From contig NW_019091364.1 in the NCBI RefSeq assembly GCF_001949145.1, positions 1,248,691 to 1,310,690 of the forward strand: a stretch of 62,000 bases of DNA, written 5' to 3'. This stretch comes from Acanthaster planci (lineage: Eukaryota; Echinodermata; Asteroidea; Valvatida; Acanthasteridae). A program made the translations under genes and the position numbers. Under the pieces are notes generated by a model, which worked only from the letters and a program-made list of their open reading frames with translations, was not told the origin of the DNA and made no database searches. Below are positions 46,501 through 57,239 of the stretch, in pieces. Positions within the stretch are counted from its first letter, which is position 1, and the number at the start of each line of letters is the position of its first letter.

Positions 46501-48834
46501 GGTGCCTCAAGTTCACTGCAGCATGGCACTTGAAACCAAAGATCGTATAGCGCCGCCTAGCTGCGCAAGATGGAGAAATAATTATACGCAGCGCTATATG
46601 ATCTTTGCTTGAAACTGTCACAGCTCTATAGAGTACCGAAGTGAATACGTCACGCGCACAATTAGTGTGTAAAATGCATTAGCGTGAGAACCAGCGCGTG
46701 AACCAACACGCGCGCGTACTCCATTCGATTGCACTGCACTTTCTGGTTCACAGTGACGTCACACTTCGGTACTACCATGGTTGTTTTCTGGAGCAAAGTA
46801 ATTTGGTAATTATAAAAACATCTGTTGCCACTTACAATTCCTGTAAAGATTCCAGACCCAAAAAAGTTGGTCCGTGCAGGTCGTAGAGTTGATTGAAAGA
46901 AAGATCCCTGTTAGAAATAAAATTAAATAGGCTGCTTTATCGCACCAGGTTTATCAACAAGCAGGGTAAAAATATATCAATGATTTCAAGTCCTTTATGT
47001 TTTGCTGACTTCTACACAGTGGGAAGAAGCCTAAGGAATGAAATTGTTAAGTAGATCTGATGTTCCAAAAGAGGTCATTTTACTTGGTGAGCAGCGTTCA
47101 CTCTGCTTCGTTAGTCTGGCTTTGAAGAGGCATAATACTTACAAACTGAGGAGTGTTATCAAACCGTCTCTCGTCTTGAAGGAGTCGTCTTCGATAAAAG
47201 CTATCTCGTTGTGAGAGAGATCACTGGACATAGAAATAATGAAAAGTAAAAAAAATTAAACCATTTTATTATTATGAACAGTTGAGGTTCTTGAAGAAGT
47301 CTTTAACAAAGTCAGAGCGCTTAAAAAGCTTTGGAAATCAGTAACGCGTACATAGATTTCTAGATAGGTGAATAAGATTTAATTTAAAATTATGGGTGCA
47401 TGCGGGAGTTGTTTATGAGCTATTTAATATCACCCAAATATTTTTTTACATTCAAATGTTCACTCTTCCCTTCGTTCACAACTTACATTTTGCGAACCTT
47501 TGTTAATCCTTCGAACGCAAATCGATCAATGTACCTGATGACATTGTAGGATAGCTGACTGTAAAAATGGAGAAAACTGAAGGTGAAATTATCATCAGCT
47601 GGCTTTTGAACGCAAGAAATTTGTATCTGAGAATTTACATTAATTATTAAAAGTGCTCTAATGAGAAAGAAAGAGAAATTTCGATCATTCTAATGAAACA
47701 TTTGAAAGCACTAAAGCAGTTGTACCATAACCCAATACAACTCACAGTGTCATCAAGTCTTCCAGTCCGCTAAAGCCATTTCGTAATAGCGCCCTCAGTC
47801 GGTTATGCCGCAAATCTCTGCAAAAAAGCAGTGAATTAAAAGCCTTGAACGAAAAATCAAACTATAATGAACAGCTAGGAAATGGCGCTATATTCTCGAC
47901 AGCTATGAGTCCCGGTGCCCCCCTTAAAAAAAGGATGAATTCAAGGACAATACCACAGAAATTGTACAAAAACTAGACGATTCAGCTCTCCTTAATTTAT
48001 TTTTACTCACAATCTGATAACTCTCGGTAGGCCGAGGAAATCGCCAGGTTCGATCTGCTGCAATCTATTTCTTGACAAGTTCCTGCAAACAAAAAGCTCG
48101 CTAATAGTAACTGCATGTTACAGGGGATTGGAGAGGGAAATAACTAATAGCCAATTCTGATAAGACTGGAAAGGGTGTTTCCTTTCTCAGAATTTAGTGT
48201 CTGATTTCCTTTTGGTAAGTTGTTGCTTGTGGCCTTTTTTTCTCTCCTTTCTTTTTATTTTGTGTTTTCCTTCCAATGAAAATGAGAACTGTGCCTGAAA
48301 GATCAGCGACCAATTATCACCAAAACAGACAGGCCTACTCACGCATATTTGATGTGAAACAGGTTGTAGCGTAGTAAATCTGGCGGCACTTTGAGTAGTT
48401 TGATTCCGCCGTTTACATTCGGTGTGCACTTCAACGTGTTGCCATGACAACGACACGAATCGGGACACGTATCCGTTGAAAGCGACGTCAGGAACGAGAG
48501 GGATACTACACACCAGAGAAATATCCCTGAATTCGGGTTTGAAATGAAACCTGGAAAAAAAATGTCAAAGGAATGTTGTCTGCCTCCACGGTAGAACTGG
48601 GTAGCCTAGACCCATTTCAAATAACAAGGATAGGCCTATGACAATCATAAACGTTTGGAGTTGTAGGCTAGGTTGTAGTCTACATTGCTTGCATGATGCA
48701 TCGCCCATTGGTCAGTTTGACTAGTTGCAATCAAGCCTTTTTGTCTCTATTTATCTGGTTCAACTGTGAAGTGCAAAACTGTCAAAATCGATTGATTCAA
48801 TTTGAGGACGTTTGAACGAAAACTCACCGGCCAT
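42927..48834 (-). CDS. Single-pass leucine-rich-repeat receptor of unknown family, 12 coding exons
   Basis: Spliced model: 48834-48828, 48550-48343, 48082-48011, 47817-47746, 47558-47487, 47223-47143, 46907-46836, 46377-46306, 46207-46074, 45837-45510, 45390-44853, 43580-42927; 770 codons with stop. The signal peptide is at about 10-28. An LRRNT cap has C-x3-C-x-C-x6-C at 31-44. Six LRR exons of 72 or 81 nt, all spliced in phase 2, follow (about 72-219), each with an LxLxxN-type core. An LRRCT-like cap (INCTCEWLEVW) is at 219-264. About 270 residues of unrecognised ectodomain end in a Thr/Ser/Pro/Lys-rich stalk. One membrane helix lies at 530-552 and a 217-residue Ser/Thr-rich cytosolic tail follows. 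No TIR, Ig, GPCR or kinase domain is visible. A cell-surface recognition or adhesion role is inference. Uncertain points are the exon 10 donor and whether a small juxtamembrane exon is missing. Confidence 0.75.
43581..44852 (-). other. Last intron of the LRR receptor gene
   Basis: 1.27 kb. A 44-nt segment at about 44594-44637 has an acceptor and a GT donor but would break the frame, so it was left out. GC- and CpG-rich near 43780-43940. Confidence 0.5.
44853..45390 (-). CDS. LRR receptor coding exon 11 (ectodomain, stalk, membrane helix)
   Basis: 538 nt. Contains NxT/S sites (NATHFINVT), a Thr/Ser/Lys/Pro stalk (KAAPTTRPTSKSTSRYKPTK) and the helix IPFFAGIGIFVFVCIAAAAI. Donor ATG|GTGAGA, phase 0. 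Confidence 0.75.
45510..45837 (-). CDS. LRR receptor coding exon 10 (unknown ectodomain)
   Basis: Encodes DNELEPSDIPDEDFDVATSI, an Asp/Gly-rich piece (DGHGNIVDADGN) and a basic amphipathic stretch (RDLRRMFTVTFQERMRGFLK). The acceptor is good. The donor CACG|GTTCGT is weak but is the only nearby one giving the phase the next exon needs. Confidence 0.65.
46074..46207 (-). CDS. LRR receptor coding exon 9 (LRRCT-like cap)
   Basis: 134 nt encoding YLGRNFINCTCEWLEVWSNL and two further cysteines (KACTEDVIICG), an LRRCT-type cap. Donor GCG|GTAAGT, phase 1. Confidence 0.82.
46306..46377 (-). CDS. LRR receptor coding exon 8 (one LRR)
   Basis: 72 nt encoding LYLNHNSLRAIHTEVFATLQ, phase 2 on both sides. 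Confidence 0.87.
46529..46615. mobile_element. 71-bp MITE with 17-bp TIRs and 8-bp target duplication
   Basis: The termini CAAAGATCGTATAGCGC (46537-46553) and GCGCTATATGATCTTTG (46591-46607) are inverted repeats with one mismatch. CTTGAAAC flanks both ends directly (46529-46536 and 46608-46615). An 8-bp duplication is typical of hAT or P-type transposases. Confidence 0.88.
46632..46773. mobile_element. 142-bp inverted-repeat element containing a CRE
   Basis: AGTACCGAAGTGAATACGTC at the left pairs with GTGACGTCACACTTCGGTAC at the right, with an inner inverted repeat (gtgagaaccag / ctggttcac). The right arm holds TGACGTCA. Confidence 0.75.
46836..46907 (-). CDS. LRR receptor coding exon 7 (one LRR)
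   Basis: 72 nt encoding LDLSFNQLYDLHGPTFLGLE, phase 2 on both sides. Confidence 0.87.
47143..47223 (-). CDS. LRR receptor coding exon 6 (one 27-residue LRR)
   Basis: 81 nt, one codon triplet set longer than its neighbours. Encodes IDLSHNEIAFIEDDSFKTRD then GLITLLS. Still phase 2. Confidence 0.84.
47487..47558 (-). CDS. LRR receptor coding exon 5 (one LRR)
   Basis: 72 nt encoding LQLSYNVIRYIDRFAFEGLT, phase 2 on both sides. Confidence 0.85.
47746..47817 (-). CDS. LRR receptor coding exon 4 (one LRR)
   Basis: 72 nt encoding LDLRHNRLRALLRNGFSGLE, phase 2 on both sides, with acceptor TTTTTTGCAG. Confidence 0.87.
48011..48082 (-). CDS. LRR receptor coding exon 3 (one LRR)
   Basis: 72 nt encoding NLSRNRLQQIEPGDFLGLPR, one 24-residue LRR, phase 2 on both sides. 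Confidence 0.85.
48343..48550 (-). CDS. LRR receptor coding exon 2 (signal peptide, LRRNT)
   Basis: Encodes the hydrophobic run GIFLWCVVSLSFLTSL, then the LRRNT cysteines in TCPDSCRCHGNTLKC, and ends LLRYNLFHIKY. Acceptor TTTTTTTCCAG, donor GC|GTGAGT, phase 2. Confidence 0.82.
48828..48834 (-). CDS. LRR receptor coding exon 1 (ATG)
   Basis: Seven coding nt (ATG GCC G) before donor GTGAGT. Joining to exon 2 gives MAGFISN and a signal peptide in frame with the LRRNT. The 5' UTR extends to the right. Confidence 0.6.
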
Positions 48835-50958
48835 TCTCTGCAAATTGTATAGAATAGGCCTACTGCAGATGTCAAACCCTGCAAACGAGTAGCACCATTC
48901 AACTTACACTGTGCTGGCTTTTGCTTTTAAACTTTGAAAAAAGTCGTTTGCGATCTTGCGCGTTTTGCGTCTTGGGCTTTGAAAATACGCGCGCGCCGAT
49001 AAAGGCGCAAATACAGCGCCACCAATTGACAAGCAGTGTTCCCCATTTTATCGAGCGCTTCATGGACAGCACACGATATACCCCAAAGCCTTTTTTGTAA
49101 CATTCTATATCTACAGGGGATATTCTTGTGAAACGTGAGTAAGGTGCCTATAAAGACGAACTTTGTTCGAATACAAGGCGGCAAGAACCAATTTAAAAAA
49201 TATCCGTTGGTGTTTATTGTAAACTCAGAGAACTCGACCCCGGCCGGTTTGGTACGGTCCAATCAATGATGGTCCAACTACCAAGTTCAGTTAAATCGTA
49301 CCAACTTGCACACAAGTCAGACGTGCCTGGAAATGAAAAAAAAAATCTGGGAAGAATTTACATTCATGGAGGGATCCATGATTTTCTTGGGGGGGTGTTC
49401 GGGAATTTTTTTTGTACCAGTCCTTAACTGTACATGCAGGGGATTTTCCGAAACCTTTAGACGTGCGCCCCTAAAAAATGGCGACCGGCAGGTTCTTTTT
49501 ATTGGACCCTCGCAACCCGCAGGATCTGTACCTGACATTTTGTGAGAGTAAACAATTGACAGCTTTGTGTGTCTCTGTAGTTGTCTAGAATTAAACTTAA
49601 CTGATCGAAATGATTCTAGTCTAGTCCTGTGCTATTTATCCACTGTATAAACCCCCTACCATTCTTGGCCCAAAGTTTGGTGAGCACATTACGCAAGCAT
49701 ATTCTCGCTGACTCGCTCCAAACTATTATGTTTTGACCATCACCCTCCTGACCAGTCTGTCGAGGACATGACCCGCCACCTCAGAGTATGTCCCCTGACA
49801 CCAATTAGAGCCCGCCTGAGTTCTCCTCAAATTGAGGGGGAGGGGCCTCAAGGCCGATGACATAATAACCGGCAATAAACCATCTCAGCAGACTCTATTC
49901 AATTTGGACTCTTTGTTACAGAACCGCTAGGTATGACCAACCACGGACCAACCAAGAAAAGAAAACTGTCACACTTTGGTCTCGCTATTGTGAAGGGATA
50001 AAAGAAGATTGCACACATGGTTTATTTAGTGAAATGCGGCGTTCAGTATTGGGGATGCGATTTTGAAGACAGAAGCAAATTCCAAGCATTGCTCAAGGTT
50101 TTTGTAATGTTGCTTTTAAGTTCTTGAACATTGCTTGGACTGAATTTTTCAACTGAAGATGACCCCTGAAATGGTAGGGTTCCTAACGGGCAGAGGGAGG
50201 CCTGCTAAGAAAATAACATACTGGGCAATTACTGCCCCCCAAGAGATTAGTCAATCGATGCTAATGATTGGGCCACTTTTCAACGACGGGTGATTACCGC
50301 CCCATTATTCTGCAATTGGCTGTTCGGTTAGTCCTACGCTCTCCCTTTGGAGTGGCTCTCCAGCTGCGCGGAGCCGGGTACAGCGATTGCCAGAAAATTG
50401 CTCGGAAATTGCGCTCCCCGTGTACACAAGTCTAGTTCCACAAATTGGTATTGACGTTCGAGTTAACCTTGCACGCCACACTGTCTTTTGGGGACCACAG
50501 AACCATTTCCGGGGGTTGTTTCCCTTGACGAGGCGGTCAATGGTAATCGTCTTCAGAGGGGCGGACGTTGGAAAAACTATCGGCAAGTCCCTAGAGGTCA
50601 GTCAGTGCACTGTTTTGGGGAGATAGTTTGGGCGTAACTTGGGCGCTTCCATAAGCAGTCACCGACAGGCGATAAGCTTCATATCACCCATTCGCCTGTA
50701 CGGGAGAGCGCAAGACGGTGCGTGGGAAAAGCTAGCAAAGTAATCCAATTGTGCTCGGTAGGGCGCCCAAGAGTTCTTCATTGACTGAGTACGTACGTGT
50801 GTATGCTTGTGTTGAGCAGACGTAAGACGCACAAAACCGCGACGACCAATAAAACCTGCAAAAAGTACACGGAGTTTTCAATTAGGCCTACCGTGCGGGG
50901 CCGTTGGACGGCGTTTACAGCAAACTCATGTGGAAATCTGTTACTATGAGATAGAAAT
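48835..50958. other. Head-to-head interval between the LRR receptor and the RECK-like gene
   Basis: 2.1 kb that must contain both promoters. GC- and CpG-richer near 48940-49060 and 50290-50720. No TATA box is obvious. Open frames on both strands at 50305-50626 look non-coding. Confidence 0.45.
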
Positions 50959-51022
50959 ATGAAGTCCATTGCACCACTTGTGTTGACATGGATGTTTCTC
51001 GTCGCTGTGGTATTTGCTCAAG
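50959..51022 (+). CDS. RECK: RECK-like coding exon 1 (signal peptide)
   Basis: 64 coding nt encoding a hydrophobic signal peptide ending VVFAQ, then donor CAAG|GTAAGA, phase 1. The ATG lies in gaaatATGA. Confidence 0.68.
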
Positions 51023-51967
51023 GTAAGACCAGAGGAAATGGACGGTTTGGAACAGAAATCTCGCTGCAAATGTTCGCCATGTTTTGTGTTGTACTTCTGT
51101 CGTCTGCATAAAAAAAATCTCATTGATGTGCGTTGCTTCTAACTTGTCGTCTGCATAAAAAAAAATCTCATGGATGTGCGTTGCTTCTAACTTGAAGTCC
51201 ACGTGGTGCAGTGCAGGTGTTACGCCGGCGCCAGTTTTTAAAAGAAATTGCAAGAGCGGCATTTAGTTGGCAAAGTAACGTTCAGATTCAAACAATTTCA
51301 GCAATTATTTGTTTTGAGTAATCATAGGCCTAGGCCTATTAAAACCTAACACTGGGGCTTATTTTGGTAGCCTACTTTTTCTAGCCCAAGCACTTTCCCT
51401 AGTAAAAACAATTTCAAAATGTTTCTGACAGTGGAACACAAAATAATGGTCACATAAAAAAATACCAAGAAGCATTAACAGTGGGCAAAGTGTTCCTTAC
51501 ATGGACAACACTTGATGTCCCTGTGCACACCTAGCTATGAGACTTGTCTAAAAAAAAACCTGATTGTTTTCTAAGTAAAAGTTTCAAAATTTTCTCAGCT
51601 ACATTTCACTTTTTAGGATATATGTTATCACCTTGGGATGGCTGTTGTAACATTTTAAAGGAAAATGAATGTTGCACGTATATGGAACTCTTTCCTAAAA
51701 GGGCAGTAAACCTGTAGAGATCACTTGAACATGTTGAATTCACGTCATTTCTATTTGGACAAAATCCACCCTGCAAAAGCCCGCTGCTTTGGTTGTACGT
51801 TCAAGTAAAGTATACTTTCAAATAAAATCTGGCTCATATGGTATGAAATTATTCTCTTAAAAAAGGAACTGTTTATTAAAAAGAGCACTTTTTTCTGCTA
51901 ATTTTTAGATCCAGGATGTTGCCACAGAGTACGGACCCACCCAGCTTGTCAAGAGTCATGTGATCAG
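50959..51967 (+). CDS. RECK: RECK-like gene, first two coding exons (partial; continues past the window)
   Basis: Coding exons 50959-51022 and 51909-51967 join in phase to give 41 residues: a signal peptide (MKSIAPLVLTWMFLVAVVFA), then CCHRVRTHPACQESCDQ. Vertebrate RECK has CCNHSKDNQMCRDVCEQ right after its signal peptide: the same CC-x8-C-x3-C spacing and the same (E/D)Q ending. RECK is a GPI-anchored, Kazal-containing inhibitor of matrix metalloproteinases and a Wnt7 co-receptor. No further exon was recognised in the 10 kb to the window end, so the second intron is at least that long, as it is in vertebrate RECK genes. With only one short domain visible, another cysteine-knot protein remains possible. 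Confidence 0.62.
51099..51193. repeat. 47/48-bp tandem duplication
   Basis: Copies 51099-51145 and 51146-51193 begin gtcgtctgcataaaaaaaa and end gttgcttctaactt. They differ by one A in the run and one T/G. Confidence 0.92.
51395..51705. mobile_element. Foldback/MITE-like element, copy B
   Basis: Shares with copy A (40915-41415) the segments atgagacttgtct, tttctcagc.a.atttcactttt, gttatcac.t...atggct and cgtatatg.aactctttcc in the same order and orientation. Confidence 0.65.
51909..51967 (+). CDS. RECK: RECK-like coding exon 2 (first cysteine-knot half motif)
   Basis: 59 nt, acceptor CTAATTTTTAG, encoding DPGCCHRVRTHPACQESCDQ. Donor CAG|GTAAGA, phase 0. Confidence 0.65.
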
Positions 51968-52395
51968 GTAAGACTCCTCATCGATAGACCATAGACCTCT
52001 GACAAGTGTCACTGATTCTGTGATAACATCTGTTGAAGTACATGTACACTGTAGGCCTGCGCAAAAATGTGTTTCAGTAATTTACATACATCTGCTCAGT
52101 TAATTTTGTTACGAAATGTAACGTGGATGGAAAAGCTTTTACTTAGAATGGCATTGTTCACCACATTTGTATGAGGAAGTACCTGTGCCTGTACATCAGG
52201 TTTATCACTTGCAGTACAGTGCTAGCTTTAGACTGACTGGAGTTTCTCTGGTCCAGTTTGCTTTTCATTAATCGTCCTGCTGTTTAGGTCAGTTGGTATT
52301 AATGGAGATAATTTGCCTTGGCGATGGGTTCTGTCATTGCCCCTCAAAAAAAAACAATACAGTTTGAAATTGTCTTTGCTTTGCATTAATAACAA

Positions 52396-52668
52396 GGGAG
52401 CAGGGTAGCATAGCAGTTCTTTCCTCACTTTGTACTAATCAGGCTCGGGTTCAAGTCCTGGCTTGGCCCAGGTGCATTTGTTGTCCAGTCCATACTCACT
52501 CTCGCAGGTTTTCTCCGGGAACTCCGGCTTCCTCCTGTCTCCAAAACTGGACCTTCTTCCTAACTTAATAGGTTGACCCCGTTGGAAATAAGTTGCAAAA
52601 ATTGCACGGGCTATCCCTGGTATTACCTACTTGTGAGGTAATACCAAATTAATCCAATCCAATCCAAC
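52396..52668 (+). mobile_element. tRNA-derived SINE with (aatcc)n tail
   Basis: The head is tRNA-like (gcagggtagcatagcagttc) with B box GGTTCAAGTCC at 52448-52458. The body has ttttctccgggaactccggc. A terminal hairpin (ggtattacc/ggtaatacc) precedes the aatccaatccaatccaa tail. Confidence 0.87.
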
Positions 52669-55600
52669 AGTCACTCCATCCAGTCTGTTGTGTAGTTCAT
52701 CAGCATGGATGTATAACATAAACAACTGAAAAATCATGTCATTTACTCTGCCAACAAATTAATTGTCTTCTTGAGATGACAGAGCTAGCACCAGTACTTC
52801 CTCACAATTTACCACTGTTGTTGTTGGCCCATATTTCAAGTGCGGTGCTCGTTCAAGCCACACAGACCAGAAGCCCCCCTCCAGGTCCGATATTGGTAAT
52901 CATAACAAAACTTGCTGGCACAGGCATTTACCCTCTTTTGTTTGGGGTTTAGATGTGTGCAGCGCATACATGAATAAATCCAAACAACGCACATATGGCG
53001 TGGTGTTAATAATACTGGCCACCACCATGTGCCATGAAATAATAATCACGGCCATTATGTTTTTATGCAGTGCCATAGGACTGTGCCTTAGCTGGTCCAT
53101 GCAGGTTCTGCTGTATATTGTAGGCTGCTATAAATAAATGTAGTTTAATGGAATGGTGGAACATTTGATAAACACAGCATGTTGCTTGCTGGCCGTGGTT
53201 GTAATCTTGTGACTGTTGTTTCCTTACGTATCATCCATGATTGCTTTTGTCATCCTGTTACAATGAAAGTGTAGTTTTTTTGCTAATTTGTAAACAGATA
53301 TGCAGTTGCATGCTGAAGTGCAAAGTCTCCATTTATGCACCATGACATTGTTACTGGTAGCTTAATGTTGTTGATTGCTGGTTGGTTGCAGTAAGGGAAT
53401 AACTTAAATTCTATTTAGTTTTCCCGAAGTTCTCCCCATTATTGCTTCCTGAAGCCAACTCAACCCCATTGGTTGAGGTCATTTGACAAGAAAAAGGGGC
53501 CATACTAAAGTTTGCTACATGTACAAAAGCCCATAATGCATGTAATGGGACTAATGGGTACTGTATGTGGATATGCCCCAGGGTTTAAAACTGAGGACAC
53601 ATTCAGAGCTGACCATAGAATTTTTGTGACCTGGCCCAGTTTCAGACCTTTACAAATCGAGCCTTTGCACTTTTTTGTTCCTTTCTTGGTGTAGTTTCCT
53701 TGGGGTACATGTGTAATTCTAGGGAATTATGTAGATTGTAAAATCTTGGCCCAGTGTTTCCTTTTCCCTGGGCAAAAAAAGTTTGGATGTGGTGTACACA
53801 CAGTAGACACGTTTCACAATTCAGCCTGGCTTGCTTGCATGATTTAGTTTATGAAATAATTATACAGTGGCATATACATGTAGTTTATGCACGGACAAGA
53901 AAGAATGATGATTTGTATTATTTGCTGTCTTGAGTTACGGCCACAAAAATGCCCACTTGATCAATATTTCATTCTAAGATTTGATGGGACTTGTCACATT
54001 TGCATGATAAAACTCTTACTTGAGCACTAAGGAAAGTACTGTATATACTGAATTGTGAAATGATGAACATTTCTTAAACATTTTTAAGTCAAGTGTTGAT
54101 AAATCCTTCAAAAAACCTTTGTTGCATGATTGTACGAAGCATTTTTATTAAAAATGTATAAGCACCAATTCCAAAATCCAAAAATATGAAGTATTGCTGA
54201 TGACTGGTAGTTCATTGCGTACAGATCATTCAACCACTTTTCCAATATTTGCACTTTACTCCAGTCTTTATTTTAAGTGCATTTTATGTATTGTTCAATT
54301 TATTAACCTATTTTCCCTGGGACTCTCTGGTGACCTGTGCTCAAATCACAGCTTAAGTCTGCAAATTTCTTCCTTCAAGATTCCGTGTCATCTGATCTGA
54401 TTTCTTGTGCTCGGTGGTCGATGCGACCACATATGCGATTGAAACAGTACCCTTGAAGTTGTAAGGGATACACCGGCGGAGGCAAGATCAAACATGCACA
54501 ATATAAAAGGTCTCTTTCTTTCGGCTTGGGGCCCCTGATATGATGTTCTCTCAATTTTACCCTTTTAAAGCTCAGGAAGTGTTTGCTCCCTTTGCTCCAC
54601 ATGTTTTGAATTAGTGTTCTGACAATATTTCTGTGATAATTACAGTAGGGTATTTACACTGGGGAATTAGACGAGGTGGAAAAAAAATGGAAGTATAGTT
54701 GCTTGAAGTACTCTTTTAGGTCACAAGTATTCGGTGATTTTTTCTTGAACCATACCTGTAAGTGACCTGAATGGATGTTACCACTGTCTTACAAATTTAT
54801 CTCTTCTTCAGCTTGTCATATCATCCTCCTTACAGTATACATTTACAGACATCAATTTCTTTTGAATAAATTCTGAGTCTTGAACATGCCACAGTGCACT
54901 TCAAGCAGATGCTTTGACCAGGGAAAACTTGCACAAATCGTAACAAATTTTGTAAGAAACTTCCTGTATTACTGATGAAAATGTGTTTATTTCCACACAT
55001 TTATGAAACAAAAAGAGAGTTACCTGTGTGCATGAGGCAGAGTTTGGCCTTAACATAAGCTGAATGTCCTCATTGAAAACCTTATGGTGTCCATTCCAGG
55101 CAAGAAATCAAACTACTAAACAACTATAATCAGACAATCATCAAACCATGACTTGTGTATATGGCACCTCTTTACTGCATGATGCAATCTTTGTATACAC
55201 TTTACCTGTAAATGATCTGAATTGCACAAAGTACAGCACAAGAAATACTATACCATCTGTGCGAACCAAACATCTCAAACCTACCATATCATATCAACCT
55301 ACCAGCATTGTAGGGCCTTTGCAGTCACTCCTGTGACTTTATACTATCCTGTGTTATCACAAAATTGATGCCCAGCTACTGTAAATGGACAGTGGATTAT
55401 TGATATAGTGATCGGTTTATAGACTGTACCACAGTTATGTGGTGATAAGAGATTTGACAGGGCAGATAAATTCAATATTCAATTACATTGTATCCATGCA
55501 AAAATGAATGTGATTCACAAATTTTTACTGCAACGCTAATGATGTATAGGATGGATTGATAAATACAATTTTAAAGTTAATGTATTACATTTTTACACAA

Positions 55601-57239
55601 CTTAGAATCATCCTTCTGGCTTCTTTATGTGCATGGAATTTATGCTCTTGGTTAAGCATGGGACCAGCATGAAGTTATGGTGTTTGATTTCATGCAGATC
55701 ATTAAGATTTAAAATGTGTATATTGTTTAGGAGGATGTTTCACAGGGATTAGATTTTTGGAGAGAAAATCCCACCTTTTTAAACTGCAGTTAAACAAGGT
55801 TTGGGAAGCCTTTTTATTGAAAGCCATATTTTTGAAATTATAAACACTAAACAGTTTCATTGCATGCAGTTTTTTAAATACAGAAACTGAAAGTGTGAAT
55901 GCCCTCAGAACTGAAAAAAATGTGATTCTAATTTAATGAATGCTTACTCCTTCAGAGCTGAGAGGAACATGATGTAATGGCTGGTGAAATGAAAATCCAG
56001 GGTATAAAAATGACTCAAGTAGGTATTCACTTCACATTATTGGCACCATAAAACATGAAGGTTAATGCTGAGTGATAAATTTACACCTGTAACCAATTCA
56101 TCAGGCATGGGGAACAGGTGCAGCACACATGGCCACACGCTCTCTAGTGATAGGAAATCCCACAGTACACATCCTTTGGGAAATGATAAAAACCAACTCA
56201 GCAAAAATATGAAAAAAACCTGAACTTCCATGTATGTACAATGTACATGTACATTTGGGAGCTCAGTTTTATGGCCTTGCCTCAATAAGGGAAATCTAGT
56301 TTACATACAAAGATCATAATCCCATATAGAAAGCTAGCTTTATTTATGAAAGCCACATTGTTGTGTATTTGAGCATAAACTGACCAAATTCCTTACTTCA
56401 TAATTCAGTTGTCATAGAAGAAATGTTCTTAATTATGAAATTGTTGATAATAATGTCTGTCTTTGACAAAAGGGTACGTGTACATTTGTTGAAAATCATT
56501 ATGCATGTCATATCAGGAAGACAAATCACATTTAGGGCCTGAAAAATGAATGTTTTTGAAGTTCTCACAATTATTGCATTCGTTGAAAATGTTACAAGGT
56601 TAGAAAAGCAGCCAATTCTGTTTATTCATGTAGACTACATGCACATGTAAGTCTGTGATGGGACAGATTGCCAGATCATTCACTCTGATACGGGAATTCA
56701 GTTACACAGATAAGAAAGCCACCATAAGTATATTGTGGGATCGCTTAGCACAGGAAAATGCGCTAAGCCAGTCCATATGTCTGATTGAATTATTTCCAAC
56801 TGAGACAGCAAAGTGCCATGCATAGTGCATTGTACCACTATCAACACAGAAATGATCAGATTTTACAAATTCTGCTCTGGTGACTTTATCCGGGTTTAGT
56901 TACGCTATGTTGATAATTGCACCAGCCCCCCTAAAATGTAGCTACACCCAGATGTGCGTGTTAAGTATGATATCCCTCTAAGACCTATGGATGATATTTT
57001 GTGGGAGGCTTATTGCCAACCAAAAGTACACCAAGCCATGCAAGAATGACTCAAAATCTTGCTGCTTGATGGAGCACAAAATGTAGCCAGTCTCTCTTGG
57101 GTACAGCAAGGCTAGAAGCATATTACAAAGCTTTGTTACCGCACTTTTTTACGTGTTGTTTGTATTTTTAGATGAGTCTTAGCCCAATGTTGTAGTGCAT
57201 TTGATATTTTATGATCTTACACATTTGAAGTTGTCTCTG

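Larger units (their letters stand above)
51023..51908 (+). other. RECK: RECK-like intron 1
   Basis: 886 bp. Contains a 47-bp tandem duplication (51099-51193) and repeat copy B (about 51395-51705). Confidence 0.6.

Noticed and set aside
50305-50626. Overlapping open frames on both strands near the RECK-like promoter
   Set aside because: No domain, no splice partner; GC-richer sequence near promoters often has chance open frames.
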